A stretch of 64,000 nucleotides of DNA. It comes from Mesorhizobium sangaii (GTDB taxonomy: Bacteria > Pseudomonadota > Alphaproteobacteria > Rhizobiales > Rhizobiaceae). The notes under the pieces are model-generated. The model did not search any database and was not told the origin of the DNA. It saw only the letters and a program-made list of their open reading frames with translations. The stretch lies in assembly GCF_014207355.1 (NCBI RefSeq), contig NZ_JACHEF010000003.1, positions 347,763 through 411,762 of the forward strand, read 5' to 3'. A program made the position numbers and the translations under genes. The first letter of the stretch is position 1. Each line of letters opens with the position of its first letter. Shown piece after piece: positions 45,182 through 53,863 of the stretch.

Positions 45182-46057
45182 TCAGGCCACGGAGCGCGAC
45201 CGCTTGATGCCGCGAGGCGTTTCGCCGATCTCGCGCCGCATCCAATGGGAAAGGTGGGATTGGTGAGCAAAGCCCGTTAGATGCGCCACCTCGCTGATGC
45301 TGAAGGCGCTCGCCAACAGCAACAAACGCGCTCTCTCAACCCGGCGACGAAGCACATAGCGATGAACTGTCAGTCCCGTCGCAGCTTTGAACCAGGTTCT
45401 CAGGTGTGAATTGCTGACCCCAGCGACCCTGCTCAATGTTTCCAAGGACAGCGGTGTTTGGATTTGAGCTTCGATGAAGTCGACTACACGCTTTAGTTGG
45501 ATTTCGGACAAACGGCCCGGTCGCTCGGTCTCCTTTTCGTCAAGACCCAGCAAGCGAACCGCCAGCGCAACGCCGATGCTGTCCGCGAACAGCGATCCGC
45601 TCGGAGTGCCTGAGCGGAAATCGTTCTCGAGCGCCCGAGCGAGATGCTCGATCCGTTCGTCACGGAGAAGGTGACGCGTCTCAAGCCGTCGAAGGCTTCC
45701 CGAACCCAGTTCCGCTGCGACGTTCTCCATCAAAGCTGGCGAGAGGCTGAGTTCAATGGTGTTGAACCGCGTCTCGGCTTCAAATCCTCCTTCTTCTCCC
45801 GCGGGCACGAGATCGATATCGCCGGCGCGCCGTACGAAATACTTCCCAACCTGGCTGCAATAGGAACGCGTCGCCGCGCTTGCGTGGACGAAGACGCGGT
45901 GCCGATGGGCTTGAGGCGATTGGAAGCTGCCGGCCTCAACCTGCAATGCCGCGATGGTAACGGCGTTGGCCGCAGACGAAGCAGATTGTGGATGCATGGC
46001 GGGCTCAACGATTGGCGAAACATGCTGAACATTTGGCGAATGCCGTGCGATTTTCAA
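45182..46057 (-). CDS. AraC family transcriptional regulator
   Basis: A regulator with a C-terminal AraC-type double HTH: LSLETLSRVAGVSNSHLRTW for the first helix pair and SISEVAHLTGFAHQSHLSHW for the second. The N-terminal domain is short and of the AraC-binding type, not typed further. A TTG start at 46057 has GAGG upstream (291 residues); an ATG at 45997 would give 271 residues. It is divergent from an NAD-binding protein gene, its likely target. Confidence 0.85.
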   Translation of the reverse strand: MKIARHSPNVQHVSPIVEPAMHPQSASSAANAVTIAALQVEAGSFQSPQAHRHRVFVHASAATRSYCSQVGKYFVRRAGDIDLVPAGEEGGFEAETRFNTIELSLSPALMENVAAELGSGSLRRLETRHLLRDERIEHLARALENDFRSGTPSGSLFADSIGVALAVRLLGLDEKETERPGRLSEIQLKRVVDFIEAQIQTPLSLETLSRVAGVSNSHLRTWFKAATGLTVHRYVLRRRVERARLLLLASAFSISEVAHLTGFAHQSHLSHWMRREIGETPRGIKRSRSVA

Positions 46058-46108
46058 TGCGTTGCCTCGCTAACGTTGACGCTATCGCAACGTTCGAAGG
46101 AATTTGAC

Positions 46109-46999
46109 ATGAGTACCTATGTTGTTGTGGGCGCCGGTCCGGTGGGGCTCGAAACCGCCCGCCTGCTTGGAGAAGACGGACATGACGTTGTTCTCACAAG
46201 CCGCGGTGTCGGCTCCATTGATCTGAAGCAGGTGCGCGCGGTCCAGGCGGATGCCACGGACGCCGGTGCGCTTGCGCGGATTAGCCGGGGCGCGGACGCC
46301 ATTTTCATGTGCGCCATGGCCCCCTATGACCGTTGGCCAACCGATTTTTTCCCGATCATGGAAGGGGTCACGCGCGCAGCCGAGATGGTCAGCACAAAAC
46401 TGATCGTTCTGGGAAATCTCTATGGATATGGCGCAAATGCCAAGGGCCAGCTTCGCCCCGATCTGCCGCTCGATCCCACCTCGCGCAAGGGCACCGTGCG
46501 AACCATCATGTGGCAGCGAGCCCTTGGCGCCGGTGTTCCCGCCATTGAGGTTCGTTCCAGCGATTACCTTGGATACGGCGCAGTCACCTACTTCTCGATC
46601 TTGGCATTGCCCTCTCTCTTGGAGGCGAAACCCGTTACCTTCCTGGGCAATCTTGATGCGGATCATGCCTGGACCTTCACGAAGGACGTGGCCAGAACAC
46701 TTGTAGCTGCCTCATCCTATGCTGGAGAATGGGGCCGTGCATTTCACGTTCCGTCCCAGCATGCTTCGCCCAGGGAAATCATGCGGAGGACCTCGGCGAT
46801 GCTGGGAAAAAAACTTCCCGAGGTCAGCACCTACTCGCATGCCCAGATGGACGCGTTGGGGATGCACGAACTCGTGGAAATGAGCTACCTCTTCGAAAGT
46901 CCGCTAATTGTCGATTCCTCCGATTCCGAGGCAATCCTCGGAGTGTCGGCTCAGACTATCGAAGTCATGATCGCCGACACGCTTCGCGAACATATCTAG
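46109..46999 (+). CDS. NAD-dependent epimerase/dehydratase-like protein
   Basis: A 296-residue extended-SDR-like protein. The Rossmann motif is VVVGAGPVGLETARLL (G-x-G-x-x-G), and FHVPSQHASPREIMRRTSAM near the end fits the family. The usual Y-x3-K is not clear, so it may be atypical or non-catalytic. The ATG at 46109 is right after AAGGAATTTG; the frame is open far upstream but through the divergent regulator gene. Probably controlled by the AraC regulator. Confidence 0.78.
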   Translation: MSTYVVVGAGPVGLETARLLGEDGHDVVLTSRGVGSIDLKQVRAVQADATDAGALARISRGADAIFMCAMAPYDRWPTDFFPIMEGVTRAAEMVSTKLIVLGNLYGYGANAKGQLRPDLPLDPTSRKGTVRTIMWQRALGAGVPAIEVRSSDYLGYGAVTYFSILALPSLLEAKPVTFLGNLDADHAWTFTKDVARTLVAASSYAGEWGRAFHVPSQHASPREIMRRTSAMLGKKLPEVSTYSHAQMDALGMHELVEMSYLFESPLIVDSSDSEAILGVSAQTIEVMIADTLREHI

Positions 47000-47017
47000 T
47001 TGCATGGCGGCCCGGTT

Positions 47018-47833
47018 TCAGGCTGCCACGAGGCGGGCCAGCAGCGACGCGGCATCGGTGCCAGCCACGCCAAGGTCGCGGACGCTGCTCATGTGGTTGG
47101 CCGCTGCAAGGGTCGTGCGTGAGACATCCAGTCCTTGTCGCTCGAGGTGGTCCGTATAGATTGCGGCCTGGCTGTGGAAGGGGGGCGTTTCATCGGCTCC
47201 GACCGAGATTTCGACAGCCACCGATGGATCGCAGGTTTTGCTGATGGGCGAGAACAGGTGGACCTCTTCGTCTGTGATCGCAATTTCGCCGGCAAGGAAT
47301 GAGGTCTGCAATGGTTTGAGGTCATAGAGGCCCCCAAGCAGCAGGGCGGCCTTGATGCCGGATGGCCGGCTATCGTCCTCAAAAAGCATCGTTGCCAGAT
47401 GCGCTCCGGCCGAATGACCGCTAATGGTCAGCAGGCCGGGATCGCCCCCATAGTCCGCGATGTGTTCGGCTACCCACTGTCTGGCGCGGCGTATTTGGCC
47501 AACGATCACCGCCATCCTAACGGCGGGCATGAGGGCGTAATCGACGATGACCGCGATCGCACCTGCATTGGCGACGGTCTCGGCGACATAGGAATAGTCG
47601 CGTTTGGAGAACATCCTCCAGTAGCCACCGTGGATGAACATGTGCACCGGCAGGCGCTCGCGTTTGCCTTTCGGGAAGAACAGATCAACGGTTTCAGTTG
47701 CATCAGGTCCATAGGCTACGTCTGCGACCATGGGTATGTTCGCCCTGCTTTGTGTGCTGCGGCGAACAATCTCGGCGACGATGTCGTCGAACTCGGCCAC
47801 GTGATCACGAATGCGGAACGGATCTTTTTGCAT
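47018..47833 (-). CDS. Alpha/beta hydrolase (arylformamidase-like)
   Basis: A 271-residue hydrolase of the esterase/lipase family: oxyanion loop HGGYW (68-72), nucleophile elbow GHSAGAH with S141, and a late histidine in AANHMSS. HGGYW with GHSAG is shared with eukaryote-type kynurenine formamidases and carboxylesterases. It is the third gene of the Fe-ADH, aldehyde dehydrogenase, hydrolase operon, nine bases after the dehydrogenase stop, so lactone or ester hydrolysis in the same pathway is plausible. Confidence 0.82.
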   Translation of the reverse strand: MQKDPFRIRDHVAEFDDIVAEIVRRSTQSRANIPMVADVAYGPDATETVDLFFPKGKRERLPVHMFIHGGYWRMFSKRDYSYVAETVANAGAIAVIVDYALMPAVRMAVIVGQIRRARQWVAEHIADYGGDPGLLTISGHSAGAHLATMLFEDDSRPSGIKAALLLGGLYDLKPLQTSFLAGEIAITDEEVHLFSPISKTCDPSVAVEISVGADETPPFHSQAAIYTDHLERQGLDVSRTTLAAANHMSSVRDLGVAGTDAASLLARLVAA

Positions 47834-47842
47834 CGTATCTGC

Positions 47843-49330
47843 TCAGATGGTCACGGCGATGTACTTCGCCTCCATAAACTCGGCAACGCCGTGCTTCTGC
47901 CCACCTTCGCGGCCCAGTCCGCTCTGTTTGACCCCGCCAAAGGGCGCCGCAGGATCCGACATCAGGCCGCGGTTCAGGGCGATCATGCCCGACTCGATCT
48001 TCGATGCCACACGCATCCCCCTGGCCAGGTCGCGCGTGTAGATGTAGGCGGCGAGACCGTATTCGGTGTCGTTGGCCTTTGCGATCACTTCCGCCTCGCT
48101 GTCGAAGCTCAGAAGCGGCGCCACCGGACCGAATATCTCCTCCTGGGTCATGACGGCGTCAGGGGGCACGTCGCGAAGCACTGTCGGCGGGTAAAAGTAG
48201 CCTCTGCCTTCGAGAATCGTCCCTCCGCACAGAACCTTGGCGCCACGGGCAACTGCGTCCTGGACGAGCCGATCGATCTTGTCCACGGCCTTCCTGGTGA
48301 TCATTGGGCCGCATTCGGTTTCCGAGTCTGTGCCAGGGCCTACTTGGAGGGCAGCCATGCGTTTGCGCAATCCATCGGCGAAGGCATCATGGATGCCGGC
48401 CTGGACGTAAAACCGGTTGGCGGCAGTGCAGGCTTCGCCGGCATTGCGCATCTTGGCAACCATCGCACCGTCGAGCGCTGCCTCCAGGTCGGCATCGTCG
48501 AACACAACGAACGGTGCGTTGCCGCCAAGTTCCATCGAACAGGAGATGACGTGTTTTGCGGCTTCGGCCAACAACACGCGGCCGATGCCGGTCGAGCCGG
48601 TGAATGACAGTTTTCGCACTCTTGGGTCGGCAAGCATGGCGGCCGTCACCGGCCCGGGGCTCGAGGTCGTCAGGACGTTGACGACGCCAGGCGGCACGCC
48701 GGCTTCCTCATAGAGGGCTGCAAGCGCGTAGGCCGTCAGCGGCGTCTCGCTGGCGGGCTTCAGGATCACCGTGCAGCCTGCCGCGAGCGCCGGCGCGATC
48801 TTGCGCGTCGCCATGGCCGCGGGGAAATTCCATGGCGTGATGAGCACGCAAATGCCGATGGGCTGATAGTCGACGACGATCCGGTTCGCGCCCGAGGGGG
48901 CGAGACCGAACTCGCCGCTGATGCGAACCGCCTCCTCGGCGTTCCAGCGAAAAAATTCCGCCGCGTAGGCGACTTCGCCGCGCGCATCGCGCAGCGCCTT
49001 GCCGTTTTCCAGCGAGGTCAGCGCCGCCAACGTCTCCGCCCGTTCGCTCATCAGTTCGAAGCAACGCCGCAGGATTTCCGAACGCCTGCGCGGCGGGGTT
49101 TCGCGCCAGCCGGCCGCTGCCTTTGCAGCCGCGTCGACGGCGAGGGCAGCATCGGCGAGCGTGGCGTCGGGAACCGCCGCGATCACCGCCTCGGTCGATG
49201 GGTCGATCACTTCGATCACACGGCCATCCGACGAGGGCTGCCAGCGGCCACCAATGTAGAGGCCGTGCGAAAACGTGGCGTAGTCGGACATGCCTTCATC
49301 CTCGTCGAATATGTCTGCGGAAATGTTCAT
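47843..49330 (-). CDS. NAD(P)-dependent aldehyde dehydrogenase (succinate-semialdehyde type)
   Basis: A 495-residue ALDH. Conserved parts: PWNFPAAMATRKIAPALAAG, ELGGNAPFVVFDDADLEAAL with the general-base glutamate, and catalytic cysteine (about residue 300) in NAGEACTAANRFYVQ. The sequence is closest to GabD-type semialdehyde dehydrogenases. Its start overlaps the upstream alcohol dehydrogenase stop by four bases. In this context it may oxidise aldehydes released by aldol cleavage of sugar acids. Confidence 0.88.
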   Translation of the reverse strand: MNISADIFDEDEGMSDYATFSHGLYIGGRWQPSSDGRVIEVIDPSTEAVIAAVPDATLADAALAVDAAAKAAAGWRETPPRRRSEILRRCFELMSERAETLAALTSLENGKALRDARGEVAYAAEFFRWNAEEAVRISGEFGLAPSGANRIVVDYQPIGICVLITPWNFPAAMATRKIAPALAAGCTVILKPASETPLTAYALAALYEEAGVPPGVVNVLTTSSPGPVTAAMLADPRVRKLSFTGSTGIGRVLLAEAAKHVISCSMELGGNAPFVVFDDADLEAALDGAMVAKMRNAGEACTAANRFYVQAGIHDAFADGLRKRMAALQVGPGTDSETECGPMITRKAVDKIDRLVQDAVARGAKVLCGGTILEGRGYFYPPTVLRDVPPDAVMTQEEIFGPVAPLLSFDSEAEVIAKANDTEYGLAAYIYTRDLARGMRVASKIESGMIALNRGLMSDPAAPFGGVKQSGLGREGGQKHGVAEFMEAKYIAVTI

Positions 49331-50574
49331 TGGACCTGCTCCTGTCGCATCGTGGCTGCAGACATATCGCCGTCGTAAGCGGCTCTGATCAGCCGTCGCA
49401 TGGCGGTGAGGTCGAAGGGGCGGGGATTGTTCTTGATCAGCCGGTCGATGCCGAGCGCCTGCTCGGCCGTCCAGTCGATCCTGTCCTCGGGAAGACCAAG
49501 TTCGGCCAATGTCGGCGTGATGCCGATGGCACCGAACAGCCGGCTCACCTCTCTGATGGTGGCATGCGCCAGCGCATCAGGTCCGCTGCTGTTCCGATCG
49601 GACAGGCCGAGTGCGGCGCCGACTTCAGCAATCTCCGGAGCAGCTGCCGCAAGATTGTATGTCATCACATAAGGCATCATGGTCGCGACGCCGAGCCCAT
49701 GCGGCGTGTGGGTGAGCGCGCCGACGGGATACTGCACCGCATGAGCGGCAGCCGTTCCAGCCGTGCCGAAGGCGCAGCCTGCTGCCAGCGCTCCCATCAT
49801 GACGTCGGCGCGCGCATCTTCGTCCGATCCGTCGCGATATGCCATTTCCAGACTGCGGCCCAGCAATCTGATGGCCAGAAGCGCGAAATGGTCGGTCAGG
49901 GCGCTCTTGCCGACGAAGACATGCTGTTGCGGCAAATTCGGATCGGTGCCGCGTTTGGCCGCTGTGAAAGCTTCGATTGCATGCGTCAGCGCGTCGGCAC
50001 CGGCGATCGCCGTCAGGGAAGGTGGACATGTGGCCGTGAGATCCGGATCGCAAAGCGCCACGGTGGCGATGAGATGAGGACTCGAGATGCCGACTTTCAG
50101 CGTTCGCTCCGGATCGGATATCACGGCGACGGGGGTCACCTCCGAGCCGGTGCCAGCCGTTGTCGGCACAGCGATCAAGGGAAGGGTGGGGCCTGGTACC
50201 TTGAACTCGCCATAGTAGTCCTGAAGTCTGCCGCCGTGGCTGAGCAAAAGCGCGGCGCATTTTGCCATGTCGAGGCAGCTGCCGCCGCCGATCCCGATGA
50301 CCATGTCCGGCTTGTAATCCATCGCCTCCGCAATGCAGGCGGCGACGCTATCGCGGGGCACATCGGGCAGCGTTCGGTCGTAGACCAGCGTCTCCACCGC
50401 GGCGGCGCGCAAGCCAGCAAGAATCTCCGCGAACTGCGTTGTCGTCGCGAAACGCTCATCGGTGCAGACGAACGCACGTCGTCCATACCTGGCGGCAACG
50501 GCAGGCAGCACATGGCGCTGGCCTTTGCCGAACAGGATCTCGCGCGGCAGGCGCACGGCTGCGAACAACGTCAT
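49327..50574 (-). CDS. Iron-containing alcohol dehydrogenase
   Basis: A 415-residue group III dehydrogenase. NAD-binding GIGGGSCLDMAKCAALLL and PTTAGTGSEVTPVAVI, and metal-site residues in GADALTHAIEAFTA and LTHTPHGLGVA are present. I chose the second of two in-frame ATGs because GAAGG lies nine bases before it. It leads an operon with the aldehyde dehydrogenase and hydrolase, divergent from a GntR regulator. Substrate unknown; reduction or oxidation of a short aldehyde/alcohol is expected. Confidence 0.86.
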   Translation of the reverse strand: MTLFAAVRLPREILFGKGQRHVLPAVAARYGRRAFVCTDERFATTTQFAEILAGLRAAAVETLVYDRTLPDVPRDSVAACIAEAMDYKPDMVIGIGGGSCLDMAKCAALLLSHGGRLQDYYGEFKVPGPTLPLIAVPTTAGTGSEVTPVAVISDPERTLKVGISSPHLIATVALCDPDLTATCPPSLTAIAGADALTHAIEAFTAAKRGTDPNLPQQHVFVGKSALTDHFALLAIRLLGRSLEMAYRDGSDEDARADVMMGALAAGCAFGTAGTAAAHAVQYPVGALTHTPHGLGVATMMPYVMTYNLAAAAPEIAEVGAALGLSDRNSSGPDALAHATIREVSRLFGAIGITPTLAELGLPEDRIDWTAEQALGIDRLIKNNPRPFDLTAMRRLIRAAYDGDMSAATMRQEQVQ

Positions 50575-50752
50575 GGACAGCATCCTTCGAAGAGAGGTTG
50601 AGAGCTAAGTGAATCGAGTTCGGCCCAGAGACCGGCCCCGATCTCGAAGCCGTCATTCAAAGCGCGAGCGCGCCTGCCGGACGCCCCGTCGCCGGGGACG
50701 ATGCCTCGACGCGCGGGATATGCTCTCGCGGCGCATTGGGTTGGTTTCACGG

Positions 50753-50780
50753 ATATCCCCGATAAAATCGTATAGGATAT
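50753..50780. promoter_or_regulatory. Nested palindrome before the GntR gene at 50839
   Basis: ATATCC (50753-50758) and GGATAT (50775-50780) flank an inner CGAT-AAA-ATCG (50760-50770) with nearly the same centre. It lies in the divergent promoter of the Fe-ADH operon and the GntR gene and may be that regulator's operator. Confidence 0.4.
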
Positions 50781-50838
50781 AGTATTGAATTGGCCGGAGC
50801 ATCATGTTAGTGGGTGCTCCTGTCAAGAGGTAAAACCA

Positions 50839-51537
50839 ATGCAGAAGCCCGACCTGACGGTTGACAATGAAGCCCGCTCGAGCGGCCGCATTCAGCGTGC
50901 CAACAGCCTGGCTGGCGACGTGTACGAGGCGATCTTCGGGCAATTGATGTCGCTGCGGATTGCTCCGGGATCGCGCATCACCGTCGATAATCTCGTCAAG
51001 GAATTCAACGTCTCGCATACGCCCATTCGCGAAGCGCTTGGCCGGCTGGAAGGCGAGGGGCTGGTGGTCAAGACCCACCTGATCGGCTTTCGGGCCGCAC
51101 CGCAGATCACCCGCCGCCGCTTTGATGAGCTCTATGAGCTGCGTCTTCTGCTTGAGCCCGCCGCGGCGGCTAAAGCCACCGCAACGCTCGATGACGAGCG
51201 TCTGGCCGTGCTGCAGGAGGCGGCTGGTGTCATGGCCCGGCGTGTGGGGAAGGACGAACGCCTGCGCTATTCGAACTTCGCCCGCCAGGATGCGATCTTC
51301 CACGACAAGATCGTGGAGTTCGCTCAGAACGAGCTCATTCGCGAGACCCTGAATCACCAGCATACCCACTTCCACATCTTCCGCCTGATGTACCACTCGC
51401 GAGTGACGGAAGAGGCGCTCGACGAGCACGAGGCAATTCTCGCCGCCTTCGCCGCGGGTGACCCGGACGCCTCCGAAAAGGCGATGCGTGTGCACATCGA
51501 GAATTCGCGGGACCGTCTCCTGCCGGCGTTCGAGTAG
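50839..51537 (+). CDS. GntR/FCD family transcriptional regulator
   Basis: A 232-residue regulator with a GntR wHTH (LVKEFNVSHTPIREALGRLE, then GEGLVVKTHLIGFRA) and an FCD domain with the metal-type residues in RQDAIFHDKIVEFAQN and HQHTHFHIFR. The ATG at 50839 has CAAGAGG upstream. It is divergent from the Fe-ADH, ALDH and hydrolase operon and precedes, by eight bases, the fused remnant of a CUT2 ABC transporter, so it originally controlled both uptake and metabolism. Confidence 0.88.
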   Translation: MQKPDLTVDNEARSSGRIQRANSLAGDVYEAIFGQLMSLRIAPGSRITVDNLVKEFNVSHTPIREALGRLEGEGLVVKTHLIGFRAAPQITRRRFDELYELRLLLEPAAAAKATATLDDERLAVLQEAAGVMARRVGKDERLRYSNFARQDAIFHDKIVEFAQNELIRETLNHQHTHFHIFRLMYHSRVTEEALDEHEAILAAFAAGDPDASEKAMRVHIENSRDRLLPAFE

Positions 51538-51545
51538 CTGTTGCG

Positions 51546-52148
51546 ATGTCCCTTGCCAAGCGATTTGAGACAGATACCGGCACCTTGCCGGCGCGGCCTG
51601 AACGGCAAGCTGAGACCCTGCTGCGCGCCGAAGGCCTTTCAAGGAAATACGGCCCGGTCACAGTACTGTCTGATGTGACGCTGGATATCGCTGTGCGCAC
51701 CAACACAGCGAAGTTCATGATCGACAAGCTGGGCGACAAGGGTGACCTTGTCGTGCTTCGCGGAATTCCGACCGTCATCGACGACGATGAAGCCTTCAAG
51801 CTTATGCAGGACTACCTGGCCAAGTATCCGCATATCGACGCGGTCTGGGCCAATGATGACGACATGCTGCTCGGCGTGCTGGAGGCCGTGAAGCAGTCAG
51901 GCCGGACGGACATCAAGCTGGCGCTCGGCGGCAACGGCATGAAGGATATCGTCGAGAAGGTGATCGACGGCGATGCAATGACGCCGGTCGAGACGCCATA
52001 CCCGCCGTCGATGATCAAGACGGCAATCTACATGACCGTCGCCAATCTGATTGGCCAGGCGCCGGTCCGCGGCACGGTCAAGCTCGACGCACCGCTGATC
52101 ACCCAGGCCAACGCCAAGGAATACTACTTCCCCGACTCCCCGTTCTGA
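51546..52148 (+). pseudogene. Chimeric remnant: CUT2 ATPase start fused to sugar-binding protein end
   Basis: A continuous 200-residue frame made of two unrelated parts. The first 48 residues are the start of an RbsA-type ATPase (LLRAEGLSRKYGPVTVLSDV) ending at VTLDI before Walker A; from about residue 52 the text is the C-terminal lobe of an RbsB-type periplasmic sugar-binding protein (KYPHIDAVWANDDDMLLGVL to ANAKEYYFPDSPF). The junction lies near 51689-51697. The middle of a transporter operon (rest of ATPase, permease, first lobe of binding protein) appears to have been deleted in frame. The product has no signal peptide and no ATP site, so it is probably non-functional. Confidence 0.8.
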
Positions 52149-52219
52149 TCCCGACTTCGATCCCTTAGGGGCATGACGCGGGGTGCGCCTTGCCCATCAC
52201 ACAACCGAGAGGAAGAGCC

Positions 52220-52813
52220 ATGCCAGGCAAAAAAATCCTGATGCTGACAGGTGAGTTCACCGAGGAATATGAAATCTTCGTCTACCAGCAGGCTATGGAG
52301 GCCGTCGGCCACACTGTCCATGTCGTCTGCCCCGACAAAAACGCCGGCGACTTGATCAAGACCTCGCTGCACGACTTCGAAGGCGACCAGACCTACACAG
52401 AAAAACCCGGTCACAACGCACTGATCAACAAGACTTTCTCCGAGGCCGAGAAGCAGCTTGATCAGTATCATGCTGTGTACTGCGCCGGCGGGCGCGGACC
52501 GGAATATATCCGCACCGACAAGCGCGTGCAGGCGATGGTGCGCCACTTCCACGAGGCGAACAAACCGATATTTACGATCTGCCACGGTGTCCAGATCCTG
52601 GTCGCCGTGGACGGCGTCGTCCGTGGCAAGAAGGTTGGCGCGCTAGGGGCTTGCGAGCCGGAGGTGACGCTTGCTGGCGGCACTTACATCGATCTGTCTC
52701 CGACCGATGCCTATGTGGATGGGACGATGGTTTCGGCCAAAGGTTGGACGGCGCTGGCGGCCTTCATTCGCGAATGCCTGAAGGTGCTGGGAACGGAAAT
52801 ACGCCACACGTGA
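52220..52813 (+). CDS. DJ-1/PfpI family protein
   Basis: A 197-residue class I glutamine amidotransferase-like protein. The nucleophile elbow is FTICHGVQI with C121; AVYCAGGRGPEYIRTD is the conserved acidic-loop region with its glutamate. Members include proteases, glyoxalase III and deglycases; activity cannot be chosen. The ATG at 52220 has GAGAGGAAG upstream. It lies after the CUT2 remnant and may have belonged to that operon. Confidence 0.83.
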   Translation: MPGKKILMLTGEFTEEYEIFVYQQAMEAVGHTVHVVCPDKNAGDLIKTSLHDFEGDQTYTEKPGHNALINKTFSEAEKQLDQYHAVYCAGGRGPEYIRTDKRVQAMVRHFHEANKPIFTICHGVQILVAVDGVVRGKKVGALGACEPEVTLAGGTYIDLSPTDAYVDGTMVSAKGWTALAAFIRECLKVLGTEIRHT

Positions 52814-52876
52814 GCCTGGCCCGACGCATTCCTCAGGGGATGCGTCGGTTCCCTCGATGGGCCACGTCGTGCGCCG

Positions 52877-53773
52877 TCACGAACCCACTGGTCGCGTTCG
52901 CCAATCATGTTCCTGCCTGAACCCCAGGACTTCGCGCAGCTTTCGATTTGAGATTGGCCCCTCGAACACGTCCATGGAGCGCGTAATTGGCGTGCCGGGC
53001 GCATGCTTCTTGAGAAATTCTGCCGTTGGTGTGTCCGCGACGATGTTGTCGTTGACGGCGTTGAATACCTGGAATCCCAAACCGTCCTTCTCGATGCACA
53101 AATGCACGATCTGGCCCAGATCGCGCGCGTCCATATAGGTCCAGCCGTCGCGCCGCCGCTTTGAGGGGTCCGCCAGGAACTCCGGAAACCGGGCGTAGTC
53201 CTGTGGTTCGACAACGCCGCCGATCCTCAGAGCGTAGATATCGCTTCCCGTTCGGGAAGCGAAGGAGCGTGCGATCTTCTCGCCCAGGACTTTTGAAAGG
53301 CCATAGCTGTCGGTCGGATCGGTGTCGTAGTCCTCTTCCACCGGAAACGATGTGAAGTCGCGGTTGCCTTCGGCAAAGCACACGCCATAGACCGTTTCGC
53401 TGGAAGCTGTGACGATCTTGCGGATGCCGAGTTTGGTGGCGGCCTCGATCACATTGTAGGTCGACTGCACGTTGGCGGCGAACATGGCGTTGTCCGGTCG
53501 CAGGAATATCCGCGGGATCGCCGCGAAATGGACCACGGCATCGACCGGGCCGCGGCCCTTTCCACCGAAATATTCCTTGAACCCGAAATGCAGCGTCAGC
53601 GCATTGTAGGTCTCGCCGGCATCCGCAAGGTTGGTGAGGACAGTGTCCACGCCAGGCACATAGAGAGGCGTCAGGTCGAGGTTCAGAATCTGATGCCCAC
53701 GTTCGAGCAGGTAGGGTATGACGTGGCGGCCGATCTTGCCGCTGCCACCAGTGAAAACGATCCGCTTGCCCAT
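52877..53773 (-). CDS. NAD-dependent epimerase/dehydratase (extended SDR)
   Basis: A 298-residue extended SDR. Glycine motif TGGSGKIGRHVIPYLLERG, then AVVHFAAIPRIFLRPDN, catalytic serines in TASSETVYG and Y-x3-K in DSYGLSKVLGE are intact. It resembles uronate dehydrogenases and sugar epimerases; the former would make lactones of sugar acids, fitting the island. The ATG at 53773 has GGGAGGA upstream. It is in the same direction as the dehydratase-like gene ES6, which precedes it in transcription after 90 bases. Confidence 0.83.
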   Translation of the reverse strand: MGKRIVFTGGSGKIGRHVIPYLLERGHQILNLDLTPLYVPGVDTVLTNLADAGETYNALTLHFGFKEYFGGKGRGPVDAVVHFAAIPRIFLRPDNAMFAANVQSTYNVIEAATKLGIRKIVTASSETVYGVCFAEGNRDFTSFPVEEDYDTDPTDSYGLSKVLGEKIARSFASRTGSDIYALRIGGVVEPQDYARFPEFLADPSKRRRDGWTYMDARDLGQIVHLCIEKDGLGFQVFNAVNDNIVADTPTAEFLKKHAPGTPITRSMDVFEGPISNRKLREVLGFRQEHDWRTRPVGS

Positions 53774-53863
53774 GGTTTCCTCCCAACGGACCTCATTTCG
53801 TCGAGCGGCAGAAACGTGGCCAAAACGCACTTCCGCCTTAGCCGCATGTTGTCCGGTCAGCGC

